A stretch of 64,000 nucleotides of DNA from Flagellimonas amoyensis. Lineage in GTDB: Bacteria; Bacteroidota; Bacteroidia; Flavobacteriales; Flavobacteriaceae. The DNA lies in assembly GCF_003058265.1 (NCBI RefSeq), contig NZ_QBUK01000001.1, forward strand, positions 372,001-436,000, given 5' to 3'. The translations under genes and the position numbers were made by a program. Of the stretch, positions 42,796 to 51,090 are shown piece by piece; position 1 is the first letter of the stretch, and each line of letters starts with the position of its first letter. The notes under the pieces were generated by a model. It worked only from the letters and a program-made list of their open reading frames with translations, was not told where the DNA came from and did not search any database.

Positions 42796-43406
42796 TGTTT
42801 TATATGTTTGATGAAAGGCGCAAAGGCCTTGATATCTTTGATGTCTTCATAATAATCCACGTCGTTTTTCTCGTCCAATAGGGCCACGCTTTCGGCTTTG
42901 AGGTCCTGTAAGGTGTCGGCCAGAACAGAGTCCGTCCCCCATTCCTTGTGCAGGAAGAGGGCTTTGTTCAAGGATTTCATGCCCAAGAGGTAGTATCCGC
43001 CGTCTTCTGCGGGGCCTACCACATAATCATGGGCCTCCAATGTTGAGAAAGCCTCCTCAAGATCGGCTTGGGCAAGGGTGTACATATCACTGCCTATGAC
43101 AATGATCTTTTCAAACCCTGCATGGAACCCATCCTTGAAGGCATTTTGCATGCGCTCCCCCAGATCTTTGCCTATTTGGAGCTTTTTTTGATAATGGGCA
43201 TTGTCCCAAATATCATCTTCCCATATCTCTTCCGAGTAATAAACCCATTTTTCCACTTTGAGGTGTTTGGTGAACGAAACGGTATGCTGCAGGAGAAACT
43301 GATAGATTTCCAACGCTGCCCTGTCGCCCACCGTGGCGGCCAAACGGGTCTTGCACTTGCCGAGTTCAGGGTTTCGGGTGAGTATCAAAAGAAGGCTGTC
43401 GCTCAA
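42792..43406 (-). CDS. TIGR04282-type glycosyltransferase of arsenosugar loci
   Basis: 204 residues from a TTG start at 43406; no in-frame ATG precedes it before a stop, and the family N-terminus begins right there (LLLILTRNPELGKCKTRL). GSDMYTLAQADLEEAF near 105 and VGPAEDGGYYLLGM near 130 are the nucleotide-sugar signatures of this small family. It heads the operon and overlaps the phosphorylase gene by four bases. The role is inferred from the locus type: adding the sugar aglycone end of arsenosugars. Confidence 0.85.
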   Translation of the reverse strand: MSDSLLLILTRNPELGKCKTRLAATVGDRAALEIYQFLLQHTVSFTKHLKVEKWVYYSEEIWEDDIWDNAHYQKKLQIGKDLGERMQNAFKDGFHAGFEKIIVIGSDMYTLAQADLEEAFSTLEAHDYVVGPAEDGGYYLLGMKSLNKALFLHKEWGTDSVLADTLQDLKAESVALLDEKNDVDYYEDIKDIKAFAPFIKHIKQ

Positions 43407-43533
43407 CTGATCTTGTTTTCTGGGAGGTCGTTAATGCCCTCTAAAGATAGTCAGATTTAGGATAGTGACCCTTACACCGGGCCATATTTATTTAGGCGGA
43501 AATAGATCGGGAAGTGGGGTTGGAGAAGGGCAA

Positions 43534-43561
43534 AAAGGGATGCCTTTGCGGGCACCCCTTT
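43534..43561 (-). terminator. intrinsic terminator after the 33-residue membrane peptide gene
   Basis: On the minus strand AAAGGGGTGCC pairs with GGCATCCCTTT (one G-U) and is followed by TTGCCC; on the plus strand the same position is an A-C mismatch, so it works best for minus transcripts. It lies 59 bases after the small ORF ending at 43620. The stretch 43407-43533 otherwise shows no gene. Confidence 0.55.
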
Positions 43562-43619
43562 GCGAGAGACATTGGTAATTATGGGAATTTCCTGATTGAT
43601 GATGGGTGTCTAGTATAGC

Positions 43620-43721
43620 TCAAAAAATGTAATGGTACAGGTTGGTGATGAGGGAAAGTATGGAAATGGCAATCACGGAATACCAAAAGAAATACCCCAA
43701 CTTTACTTCTACAGTGTTCAT
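43620..43721 (-). CDS. 33-residue single-helix membrane peptide
   Basis: From the ATG at 43721 the frame reads MNTVEVKLGYFFWYSVIAIS and then ILSLITNLYHYIF with a TGA stop. One hydrophobic helix spans residues 9-29, with a charged N-terminus. A terminator on the same strand follows. It is too short for most callers, but its position in a 578-base gap, the terminator and the clean membrane profile argue for a real small gene. Function unknown. Confidence 0.5.
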   Translation of the reverse strand: MNTVEVKLGYFFWYSVIAISILSLITNLYHYIF

Positions 43722-43984
43722 TTTTAAATAGGTGTTTTAGTTGATTGTGCCCTCGAAATTAGTCAAAACATTGGGCCTACAATCCACATTTTTATTCGTT
43801 GCAGGAAATTGGATGTAACTGGTCAAAAATGCTTTGTAAATGGAAAATGGGGGGACAAGGCTGCTTTCAGGGGGTTGAAAACATTGTTATTTGCTGTAAA
43901 TCAGAATTTTACAAAAAGAAAAGGAAGGAGATAAGTGGCAACATGCCTTATTCCTTCCTGTTATATGGTTTTGTGCAGTGGGTT

Positions 43985-44212
43985 TTAGACCAATGGGGTG
44001 CCATTGAGGCGCTTTTCAATCTTGCGCTTCTTTGCGGTAAGACTCTTCATGATGTCCATCAATTTGGAATCCTTCGTCTTTTTATAGATCTCGTTGATGG
44101 AGAGGATCAACCGTTTTGCTTCCCTAGAAGCCTCTACCCTGTCGCTGGTGGACATGTGGCTCATGGGTCTGCTTTCAAACTCTTCTGCCTTTGCTAGTAA
44201 CTCGTGGGTCAT
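43985..44212 (-). CDS. small helical cytoplasmic protein, unknown function
   Basis: 75 residues, MTHELLAKAEEFESRP at the start, then a long amphipathic, Lys/Glu-rich helical stretch and the end RLNGTPLV. No Cys, no signal. Highly charged helical small proteins of this kind are widespread in Flavobacteriaceae and uncharacterised. A plus-strand frame over the same bases lacks coding character. The gap 44213-44414 upstream of it holds nothing recognisable. Confidence 0.65.
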   Translation of the reverse strand: MTHELLAKAEEFESRPMSHMSTSDRVEASREAKRLILSINEIYKKTKDSKLMDIMKSLTAKKRKIEKRLNGTPLV

Positions 44213-44414
44213 TTTTGTTTTAAAGTTATGCTGTGTGCCTTAAATATAAGCCTTAGTTTCATACTTTATGGCTATGGAACTATTTGATTTTCATATTTAT
44301 GAAAACATTAAGAAGTCTTTCTTTTTTGGAAAAATCGGGGACCTTTCGTTGGTCTTAGCGTGGGCAATGAAATGCCGCTTTAGAGCGCTAAAATTTTAAC
44401 TTTTCATTAAAGGA

Positions 44415-45836
44415 TCAGAGCAAAGGTTTGAAAAATTTAAAGAGGCCTTCGAGGAATTTTAGCCAAGTGGATCTGTTCCTGAACCGCTCCAGGGTGATGG
44501 GCTCGGCCTTTCCGCAAATGGCCATGAACTCCTCGGTCATTTCGGTATTGATCTTTTCATCATAAATAAGGACGTTTGCTTCATAATTGAGCTCAAAACT
44601 GCGGACATCGAAGTTTCCTGAACCTATGGAGACCAGGTCGTCGTCCACGATTAGGATCTTGCTGTGCGAAAAGTCGTCCCGCATATAGATCTTCACGCCC
44701 ACTTCGAGCAGTTCCTCAAACTGGGAGAACATGGCAAACTTTGCGGCGATGGAGTCCGATCTTTTGGGAATCAAAAGGGAGGTTTCAACACCTTCGAGGG
44801 CCAGGATCTTCAGGGTCTCCAAAAAAGCCTCCCCGGGCAGAAAATAGGGATTGGCGATACAGATGGATTTTTTGGCCTGGTTCATCATCCCTATATATTG
44901 GTACATGATGGTGGGGTGTTCGGAATCTGGTCCCCCGGCCACGACTTGTGCGGCCACATCACCGGTAAGGGGCTGTTCGGTGAGGTGCTCCTCTACCTTG
45001 AAACCCTCTTGTTTGCTGGCAAAGAAATAATCCTTCAGGAACACGAGGTGGATATCGTTCACAATGGGGCCTTCCAGTTTCAAATGGGTATCTTTCCATT
45101 TGCCCAGTTCGCCACCATGTTTGATGTATTTGTCGGATACGTTGACCCCGCCCGTGAATGCAATCTTGTTGTCGATCACCAATATTTTTCTGTGGTTCCT
45201 AAAGTTGAGGGAGAACAACAGGTTGGAAAGCCGGATGGGCATTATGGGATGGATCTTGACCCCGATGTCCCTGAATTTTTTCTTGGGCCTGCCCCTGAGC
45301 CGGTAACTGCCAAAGGAGTCATAGATGATCCTGACCACCACGCCCTCTGCTATCTTCCTTTGGAAGAGTTCCAGCATCTTGTTCAGCAGGTCGCCCCGTT
45401 CCAGGATATAATACTGCACATGGATGGACTCTTTGGCCTCTTCCATGGCCTTGAAGAGCGCGTTGAAGGTTTGCCCGCCATCCTGTAGCACCGTGATGGA
45501 GTTGCCAGTGGCCGGGCGGGTTTCGGAGCAGGTGCCTACAAGGCGGCTGAGCCTTTCTTTTCGGGTGTCCGAGCCAAAGTCGGGGGCGGTGCCCTCCATT
45601 TTGGTGTCGCCCTCGTAGTGGTATCGCTTTCGCCGTTTAAATTCCTTGTTGTTGAAAAACTTGAACTTTCGGCGGTTCATGCCAAAAAGATAGTAGAACA
45701 ACGCGCCCAAAAACGGAAGGGCAAGGATGGTGATCACCCAACTTATGGAACGCGAAGGGCGCCTACCATGATAGATGATGGCACCGATGGCCCAAAGGGA
45801 CACTAGGATATAGGCAATAAGGAGAACACTTTTCAT
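44415..45836 (-). CDS. cls: cardiolipin synthase
   Basis: 473 residues from the ATG at 45836 (MKSVLLIAYILVS); the longer frame adds 17 unlikely residues. Two N-terminal membrane helices, then two phospholipase-D HKD motifs: HRKILVIDNKIAFTGGVN near 215 and HSKILIVDDDLVSIGSGNFD near 395. It condenses phosphatidylglycerol (or uses another phosphatidyl donor) to cardiolipin at the inner membrane. Typical length and no partner gene. Confidence 0.93.
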   Translation of the reverse strand: MKSVLLIAYILVSLWAIGAIIYHGRRPSRSISWVITILALPFLGALFYYLFGMNRRKFKFFNNKEFKRRKRYHYEGDTKMEGTAPDFGSDTRKERLSRLVGTCSETRPATGNSITVLQDGGQTFNALFKAMEEAKESIHVQYYILERGDLLNKMLELFQRKIAEGVVVRIIYDSFGSYRLRGRPKKKFRDIGVKIHPIMPIRLSNLLFSLNFRNHRKILVIDNKIAFTGGVNVSDKYIKHGGELGKWKDTHLKLEGPIVNDIHLVFLKDYFFASKQEGFKVEEHLTEQPLTGDVAAQVVAGGPDSEHPTIMYQYIGMMNQAKKSICIANPYFLPGEAFLETLKILALEGVETSLLIPKRSDSIAAKFAMFSQFEELLEVGVKIYMRDDFSHSKILIVDDDLVSIGSGNFDVRSFELNYEANVLIYDEKINTEMTEEFMAICGKAEPITLERFRNRSTWLKFLEGLFKFFKPLL

Positions 45837-46002
45837 AGGGTGGGAGGCATCGAGACTACAATCTACTTCAAAAATTACGAAAAACAACCATTTTAGGGTG
45901 ATGGGGCAATTCAGATAGGGTCTGGTCCTAGGATTGTCACATTAAAAAACTCTGGCCATATGACCAGAGTTTTAAAAAAAGGAGTTTTCCAATGCTTATC
46001 CA

Positions 46003-46209
46003 TTAAGGATTGTCGTCCGTGGCATCCTCAATTTCGTCGCCGACCTCGTCAGCGGCATCTTCTACTTCGTCACCGACATCCTCGGCGGCATCTTTTACAT
46101 CTTCTACGGCTTCTTCAGCTTTATCTTCTTTGGTTTCCCTGCAGCTGTTCATGCTCACGGTAAATGCCATTGCAATGAACAATAGGAAAAGGCTTATCGA
46201 CTTTCTCAT
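46003..46209 (-). CDS. small acidic lipoprotein with repeated Glu/Asp-Ala-Val segments
   Basis: 68 residues. A lipoprotein signal ends VSMNSC. The mature part is almost only Asp, Glu, Ala and Val in repeating units such as EEAVEDVKDAAEDV, GDEVEDAADEV and GDEIEDATDD, with about 11-residue periodicity, as in amphipathic helices that lie on surfaces. Similar small acidic lipoproteins occur across Bacteroidota. Transcribed in the same direction as the DUF1328 gene upstream. Confidence 0.7.
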   Translation of the reverse strand: MRKSISLFLLFIAMAFTVSMNSCRETKEDKAEEAVEDVKDAAEDVGDEVEDAADEVGDEIEDATDDNP

Positions 46210-46268
46210 GATATTTGATTTTTAGGATTTATGATTCTATTTATGGTTGTATACTAATATGCTCTGTC

Positions 46269-46430
46269 CTAGATTTTTCTTCTTCCCGAGATCAGGGAAA
46301 TAATGAACAGTACGATGAAAATGAAGAAAAGTATTTTGGCAATACTGGCCGCACCTGCGGCAATTCCTCCAAATCCAAAAATGGCGGCCACAATGGCCAA
46401 TATTATAAAGGTGACGGTCCAACGTAACAT
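46269..46430 (-). CDS. DUF1328 small membrane protein
   Basis: 53 residues from the ATG at 46430 ([11 protein letters not shown]), where the family normally starts; an earlier in-frame ATG adds nine residues. Two hydrophobic helices with [20 protein letters not shown] between and within them are the DUF1328/YtjA pattern. Often expressed with stress or osmotic small proteins. It precedes the acidic lipoprotein gene by 59 bases on the same strand. Confidence 0.8.
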   Translation of the reverse strand: MLRWTVTFIILAIVAAIFGFGGIAAGAASIAKILFFIFIVLFIISLISGRRKI

Positions 46431-46612
46431 ATCTATAGTTTTTAAATTAATGTCCACTTATCTCTTAAGCGGTACATTACAAAGTTGCGAATGTTGGAGC
46501 GGGAAGCTTGTCTTTAATGGGTTATCTTTTGACTCAAAAGCTAAAAAAATACATCATATCGCATTTTTTTCTGATAAAAATCCAACGAAACGGCGTTTTG
46601 TTGAGAATAACT

Positions 46613-47311
46613 TCAATTTTTTATGTTAATGGTCCTGAGGTCGGAAGTAAAGGAAAGGTTTTTGGCAAAGACGCCATTGCTGATCAGTTCGGCTTTGAGG
46701 TTCACCTTGGGCGGTCGTTCAATATATTCCTTTATCCTATCCAAGGAAGTGTCCTGGGAAAGCCAGAATCCCATATCTTCTTTGCAGATCACCACGGGGA
46801 CCATGTTGCTGAGGTCGTGGTAGGATGATATGGAGGAGTCGGCACTGCTCGTGATCAGTGCGCCGCAATAAAACCCATCTTCCAAGACATTGTACACACC
46901 GGCCAGCAGGAACGGTTTTTGCGAAGGCTTGTAGAGGTGGTAGGTGGATGTGCCCCCGTTGTGGAGCAAGTGGGTGTAAAAACCCGAAACGACGATGAGG
47001 CATCTGCGCTGCTCCAGGGATTCCTTCATCCATTGGATGTTTTCCAGCTCGCGCAGGCCTACGTTCAGGGTGTTCGCATTGTTCTGGAAAATATGCCAAT
47101 CTTCCTTGAAGTGTTGGGGCATGAGCCCCCAAATGGCATAGTTGATCTCATACGGTGACTCCATGGTCACCACGCTCAGGTTAGTTTCGTTAAAGCCGTT
47201 GATGATGAGGCTTGGGGCGTATATGTGCGGATATTTGAAAGGTATTCCAAACTCTGCCTCTATCACTTTTTTCTCAACGGCATTGGAAAGTTTGTAGATC
47301 ATAATCTTCAA
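46613..47311 (-). CDS. SRAP (SOS-response-associated peptidase) family protein without catalytic Cys
   Basis: 232 residues. The SRAP fold is recognisable from AIWGLMPQHFKED, NNANTLNV, RRCLIVVSGFYTH and YHDLSNMVPVVI. However, active YedK/HMCES proteins begin Met-Cys and use that Cys2 to trap abasic sites, while this one begins MKIMIYKLSN with no Cys near the start. The catalytic Glu of GFYEW is Thr in GFYTH. The active-site His (in YHDLSNM) remains. It may bind DNA ends without crosslinking. Confidence 0.78.
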   Translation of the reverse strand: MKIMIYKLSNAVEKKVIEAEFGIPFKYPHIYAPSLIINGFNETNLSVVTMESPYEINYAIWGLMPQHFKEDWHIFQNNANTLNVGLRELENIQWMKESLEQRRCLIVVSGFYTHLLHNGGTSTYHLYKPSQKPFLLAGVYNVLEDGFYCGALITSSADSSISSYHDLSNMVPVVICKEDMGFWLSQDTSLDRIKEYIERPPKVNLKAELISNGVFAKNLSFTSDLRTINIKN

Positions 47312-47495
47312 TTCTTCATGTTCAACATCAACACAAAAGAACCCATTTTTTATCGGAGAACTTAACTCATAACATATTAATCGTAATGGATATGGAATGT
47401 GAAAGTTTTGTGAAAGGACATCTTTTTGTCCACCCTTTACCGTAAATAATTAAACAGAGCAATTTTCTATATCAACCTTAAAAACTGCACAACCT

Positions 47496-48533
47496 ATGAT
47501 CACAATACATGTAAACGCCAAGGATACGTCTGGAACCATAGAACAGATAAAGAATGTTATAGGAGGGGAAATCACTGAAAAATGGGGGCAGCACGTACTT
47601 TCCGTGGACAATGAAAAAGCCAAGGGAGAAATAAGGACCCTCAACTTTGACTGGGGGGCCAGCCTTTTGGAATACGATATCACTTTTTTTGACGAGGTGA
47701 CGCTCATCGCGGACACTTCCACATACAATCCCATCAGTTTTGTCTACTGTTTGGAGGGCTACTGTGGCCACAAGTTCGGCCATCAGGAAATGTCCGAACT
47801 GAAGATCATGGAACAATACCAATCGGTGATCATTTCCAGTAGGGCAGATGGGTTCAACCACGGGTACTTGCCGGCCGGCATCCATCTGCACATCAACGTG
47901 ATACGGGTGCGAAGGAACCAGTTCATGAGCAAACGGTTGAACAAGGGCGAAGCCCTCAACGAGCAATTGTACAAGGTGTTTTTGGACACCGACCACAAGA
48001 ATGTGTTTTCCTATTATGGATCGTACAATTTGAGAATGGCGGACTTGGTGTCCTCCATCAAAAAGGTCACCGCCGAGGGCATGATCCGCGTGTTACAGAT
48101 AGAGGGGCTGGTGTACCAGATACTTTCCACACACATCATCCAGCACAATGACGAAGTGCAGAACAAAGGCCCGGAGACTTCCTTGCTGAAAAGGGAGCTG
48201 AACACGATACGGGAATATGCGGAAAAAATTGGGAAGAACATTGCCAAGGAGTTCACCTTGGAGGACATATCCAACGAAACGGGGCTTACGCAGGCCAAAC
48301 TTCAGGAAGGCTTTAAACTGCTGTATGACATGACCGTGACCGAATATATCCGCAACACCCGCTTGGAGGTGGCCCGTGACTATATCGAGACCACCGAAAT
48401 GAACATCTCCGAAGTGGTGTACTCTATCGGGTTTACGAGCCGAAGCTACTTTTCAAAGATCTTTAAGGAAAAGTACGGGATAAGCCCCAGCGAGTTCAAG
48501 AACGGCAAAATGGATATGGCCATCGCCGGCTGA
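47496..48533 (+). CDS. AraC-family transcriptional regulator
   Basis: 345 residues. An N-terminal sensing part of about 220 residues without recognisable motif, then the double helix-turn-helix AraC domain: LEDISNETGLTQAKLQEGF near 255 and ISEVVYSIGFTSRSYFSKIF near 305, ending KYGISPSEF. Targets unknown. Single gene, divergent from the SRAP gene with a 184-base intergenic stretch, and convergent with the next ORF. Confidence 0.9.
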   Translation: MITIHVNAKDTSGTIEQIKNVIGGEITEKWGQHVLSVDNEKAKGEIRTLNFDWGASLLEYDITFFDEVTLIADTSTYNPISFVYCLEGYCGHKFGHQEMSELKIMEQYQSVIISSRADGFNHGYLPAGIHLHINVIRVRRNQFMSKRLNKGEALNEQLYKVFLDTDHKNVFSYYGSYNLRMADLVSSIKKVTAEGMIRVLQIEGLVYQILSTHIIQHNDEVQNKGPETSLLKRELNTIREYAEKIGKNIAKEFTLEDISNETGLTQAKLQEGFKLLYDMTVTEYIRNTRLEVARDYIETTEMNISEVVYSIGFTSRSYFSKIFKEKYGISPSEFKNGKMDMAIAG

Positions 48534-48543
48534 TCCCGACCCG

Positions 48544-48987
48544 TTACCGTTGTTGCCCGCAAAGCGTTGACTGCCGGTGTTCCAAGTGAAGGATGCCGCG
48601 GTACACCTGCGTGACCTGTACCCGAAGGGAAGGGTCCGGGGCATCTATCCGAAAAGAAAGCTGCAATTTTTCGCCATCCAAATACAACCTGCCCTGGTCC
48701 AGGGGGCGGGGAAGGCAGCGCATGTCCACCTCATGGAGGGTGGGGGCGCTGTGCAACTGGAACCGGAAGGAAAAGCTAAAGACCAGATTGTCCAGCACCG
48801 TGAGCTCCGCCAGCCCTTTTTGTGGGGTTTGCTGTAGGAGGATGCGGCTCTGTTTCCGCTGCACACGGTGGCGCAATGCCCCGTTTTGATGGCTACAGAT
48901 TTCCAGAGAGGCAAAGGTGATCTGCAACGGGGCAGGGGAACTTTGGTGGGTAAAGTTGGTAATAGTGGATGAAATGGATGGTGGCAT
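48544..48987 (-). CDS. hypothetical protein
   Basis: 147 residues. The central and C-terminal part (NLVFSFSFRFQLHSAP, GRLYLDGEKLQLSFRIDAP, VTQVYRGILHLEHRQ) looks like alternating beta strands, more protein-like than the competing plus-strand frames. The N-terminus is Ser/Thr-rich without a signal peptide. No family recognised. It is convergent with the AraC gene, with a gap of ten bases, and divergent from the XRE gene. The frame choice is uncertain. Confidence 0.45.
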   Translation of the reverse strand: MPPSISSTITNFTHQSSPAPLQITFASLEICSHQNGALRHRVQRKQSRILLQQTPQKGLAELTVLDNLVFSFSFRFQLHSAPTLHEVDMRCLPRPLDQGRLYLDGEKLQLSFRIDAPDPSLRVQVTQVYRGILHLEHRQSTLCGQQR

Positions 48988-49027
48988 AGTAGATTGTTAG
49001 ATTTTGGGATGTTGTAAAAATATATAA

Positions 49028-49045
49028 AATGACGTTTAAGTCATT
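49028..49045. promoter_or_regulatory. palindromic operator candidate upstream of the XRE gene
   Basis: AATGAC, six bases and GTCATT form a perfect inverted repeat 36 bases upstream of the XRE ATG. Two more TGACATT/CGACATT-like copies follow before the start, as expected of an autoregulated XRE gene. Confidence 0.35.
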
Positions 49046-49080
49046 AATTTCGACATTCAAAATTTTGACATTGCTGTCGT

Positions 49081-49314
49081 ATGATGGACAACGACGACCA
49101 AAATGTTGATTTTTTAAAAGACTTAGCCAAACGGGTCAAGGGGTTGAGAGAAGCTAGAAATCTTACCCAAGAAGACGCCTACAACGACACTGGAATTCAT
49201 TTTGGACGTATAGAAACGGGTAAATGGGATCCCAAATTCAGCACCATCAAAAGAATTTCTACCTATTTTAATTTAAGCATCACTGAATTTTTTGCTGAAG
49301 GTTTTGATGAATAA
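49081..49314 (+). CDS. small XRE-family HTH regulator
   Basis: 77 residues, nearly all a Cro/CI-type helix-turn-helix: DLAKRVKGLREARNLTQEDA, then GIHFGRIETGKWDPKFSTIK and a final helix (LSITEFFAEGF). No second domain. It lies in AT-rich sequence beside an abi-like membrane protein and a palindromic candidate operator, which suggests a small acquired module. Targets other than its own promoter are not visible. Confidence 0.85.
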   Translation: MMDNDDQNVDFLKDLAKRVKGLREARNLTQEDAYNDTGIHFGRIETGKWDPKFSTIKRISTYFNLSITEFFAEGFDE

Positions 49315-49452
49315 AATGCTATAATCTTCAACTGTGATACAAATCCAATAAAACACCGATTAGTAGTGTATTTATTCTTATTTTGGAAAAGTTTAGGCAA
49401 GTTTTGTGTCAATCTAATCAGGTTGACAACAAGATAAAAATCAAAACTTTAA

Positions 49453-50334
49453 ATGAAAGATAACGAAGAAGTCGACAAATACTTTCCTTTATTTCTAAGA
49501 ATAGCTGGCGTATGTTTAGTTATTGCTGTGGTTTTCCCATTTGCTATAAATCAAGTCTTTTCTGACTGGGCAAAAAGTGGAACATTTGGTGACACATTTG
49601 GAGCTTTAAATGCATTGTTTTCAGGTTTAGCACTGGCAGGAGTAATCGTTACAATTTTAATTCAACGAACTGAATTGAAAAATCAGCGAATTGAATTGGG
49701 TTTGCAAAGGGATGAAATGAAAGAAACTCGAAAAGAGTTTTTGCTAAATAGGACAACCTCTTTGGTCTACCAACAACTTGGTCGATTTGAAAGGGCATTA
49801 TCTGAATTAACTATAAAAATGCCCAATGGAACAATAATTAAAGGAAATGATGCAATACTATATTTGGATGAAAATGAAAACCGTGTTTATAATCCCTACG
49901 ACAAACCAGAAGAAAAGTATAATGCAGAAATGAAGACTGCGCTTATAAATATGCTAAAAATTTATTCTCCAAATAAGTCAGAACTAAATAAGTTTTCGCA
50001 CAGCATAAGCACTTCAGTTGATGTGCTACAAAGACTTATTTATAAAACAGATTTAGAAATTGACGAATTAAATGACCTAAAGAATCTATTCTTTGTTAAC
50101 ATAGGATTTATTAATATGGGGGTCATTCAAAGAATCGTAGAAGTAGCTAAGAAACAATTTGATTATTTGACAGCAGAAGATTGTGTGGCAAATAATATTG
50201 ATATAGGAGCAATAGGGCATGCGGATATTTTTTTAAGTTCCGTTACTGAATTTTACAATTTAAAACTGACCAAAGAAAACTTTCAAGAACACAAAAGGAA
50301 GTGGATTGATAGTTTGGGTAATTTGGAAAAATAA
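49453..50334 (+). CDS. two-helix membrane protein resembling putative phage abortive-infection proteins
   Basis: 293 residues. Membrane helices at about 14-36 and 51-73; between them GTFGDTFGALNALFSGLALAG, a block recurrent in proteins annotated as putative phage abortive infection or defence-associated membrane proteins. A coiled-coil follows (RTELKNQRIELGLQRDEMKE, about 73-93), then a helical soluble domain. AT-rich codon use unlike core neighbours. Function in defence is inferred from this N-terminal architecture only. Confidence 0.7.
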   Translation: MKDNEEVDKYFPLFLRIAGVCLVIAVVFPFAINQVFSDWAKSGTFGDTFGALNALFSGLALAGVIVTILIQRTELKNQRIELGLQRDEMKETRKEFLLNRTTSLVYQQLGRFERALSELTIKMPNGTIIKGNDAILYLDENENRVYNPYDKPEEKYNAEMKTALINMLKIYSPNKSELNKFSHSISTSVDVLQRLIYKTDLEIDELNDLKNLFFVNIGFINMGVIQRIVEVAKKQFDYLTAEDCVANNIDIGAIGHADIFLSSVTEFYNLKLTKENFQEHKRKWIDSLGNLEK

Positions 50335-50345
50335 AACCCCCGCTC

Positions 50346-50366
50346 CCGCAAGATTGTATCTTGTGG
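50346..50366. repeat. hairpin after the abi-like gene
   Basis: CCGCAAGAT, a three-base loop and ATCTTGTGG make a 9-bp stem with one G-U pair, 12 bases after the stop. It is followed by GGTTAGGTGCC, which contains a GTTRRRY-type heptamer, but no matching partner for an attC site is seen upstream. No T-tract, so termination is doubtful. Confidence 0.35.
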
Positions 50367-50426
50367 TTAGGTGCCGTGAAAAATTATAGTTGAGACTGCT
50401 TCACCTTTTATGCAAGATATTAGAAA

Positions 50427-50927
50427 ATGAAAAAATCAATAGTTCTATCCTTTGTGATTTTAGTTTTAGGATGTGCATCTCATAAGGAAACAAATAAATT
50501 GGCTTCTAAAATTAATTGTGATAGAAGTTTTTATTTTGCATATGATGAGCGAAGCGATTTTGAGGACTTCCAATACGAAGGAATACCAACTTATGGAGAT
50601 TCAAAATTTCCAGATTTCAAGCAAGCATTCATAAAATCTATTCAAGAATTAGATGAAGACACTGAAATGTCACTAGAATTTGTGGAATCTAATATGTTGC
50701 CGTCGATTTCTTCGACCTTTGCGAGAGTGAGAATTGAGGATATACGTGTTAAAGCAGGTATTTCGAGTGGAGTGCTTGAAGTAGATTTATTGTATCAGAT
50801 GGAAGGTGAAAAAATACATTTAACGGGAAAGAACAAAATGCATGTGGCTTTTACAAAAAAAGGAAGCCTTTATAAGGCTTTAAAAAATGGACATTACCTT
50901 TTTATTTCATCAATATGCTCTCGCTAA
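50427..50927 (+). CDS. hypothetical lipoprotein
   Basis: 166 residues. Lipoprotein signal ending VLGC followed by ASHKE. The remainder has no known motif; KMHVAFTKKGSLYKALKNGHY near the end is the most regular piece. AT-rich like the two genes before it. A strong terminator follows at 50964-50990, formed by the duplicated tRNA-Phe downstream sequence. Function unknown. Confidence 0.65.
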   Translation: MKKSIVLSFVILVLGCASHKETNKLASKINCDRSFYFAYDERSDFEDFQYEGIPTYGDSKFPDFKQAFIKSIQELDEDTEMSLEFVESNMLPSISSTFARVRIEDIRVKAGISSGVLEVDLLYQMEGEKIHLTGKNKMHVAFTKKGSLYKALKNGHYLFISSICSR

Positions 50928-50952
50928 AATTAATCTAGACCAAAAAGTAAGA

Positions 50953-51004
50953 AACAAAAAAACCCGCAAACATAGTTTGCGGTTTTTTTTGTGGTACCTC
51001 CAGG
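50953..51004. repeat. duplicate of tRNA-Phe 3' end plus terminator (att-like)
   Basis: This 52-base stretch repeats 52441-52491 with few differences: terminator hairpin CCGCAAAC-ATA-GTTTGCGG, eight T, then GTGGTACCTCCAGG, the last bases being the 3' end of tRNA-Phe. After GG the two copies diverge. On the plus strand it also terminates the preceding lipoprotein gene. A partial copy of a tRNA 3' end at island distance is the classic footprint of integration. Confidence 0.7.
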
Positions 51005-51090
51005 GTATTACCTCGACAAAAAAACTATGTTTTTTGCAAAGCATGTAGCCCTTAGTTGATGGGCAACATAAGCGAAATTTGGGACGATAA

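Noticed and set aside
43799..44197. 132-codon plus-strand frame opposite the 75-residue small gene
   Set aside because: Cys/Phe-rich composition without domain; the minus frame has the composition of a normal charged helical protein.
50341..50380. Complete integron attC site after the abi-like gene
   Set aside because: A GTTRRRY-like heptamer and a hairpin are present, but no complementary RYYYAAC core is found upstream, so the element is incomplete.
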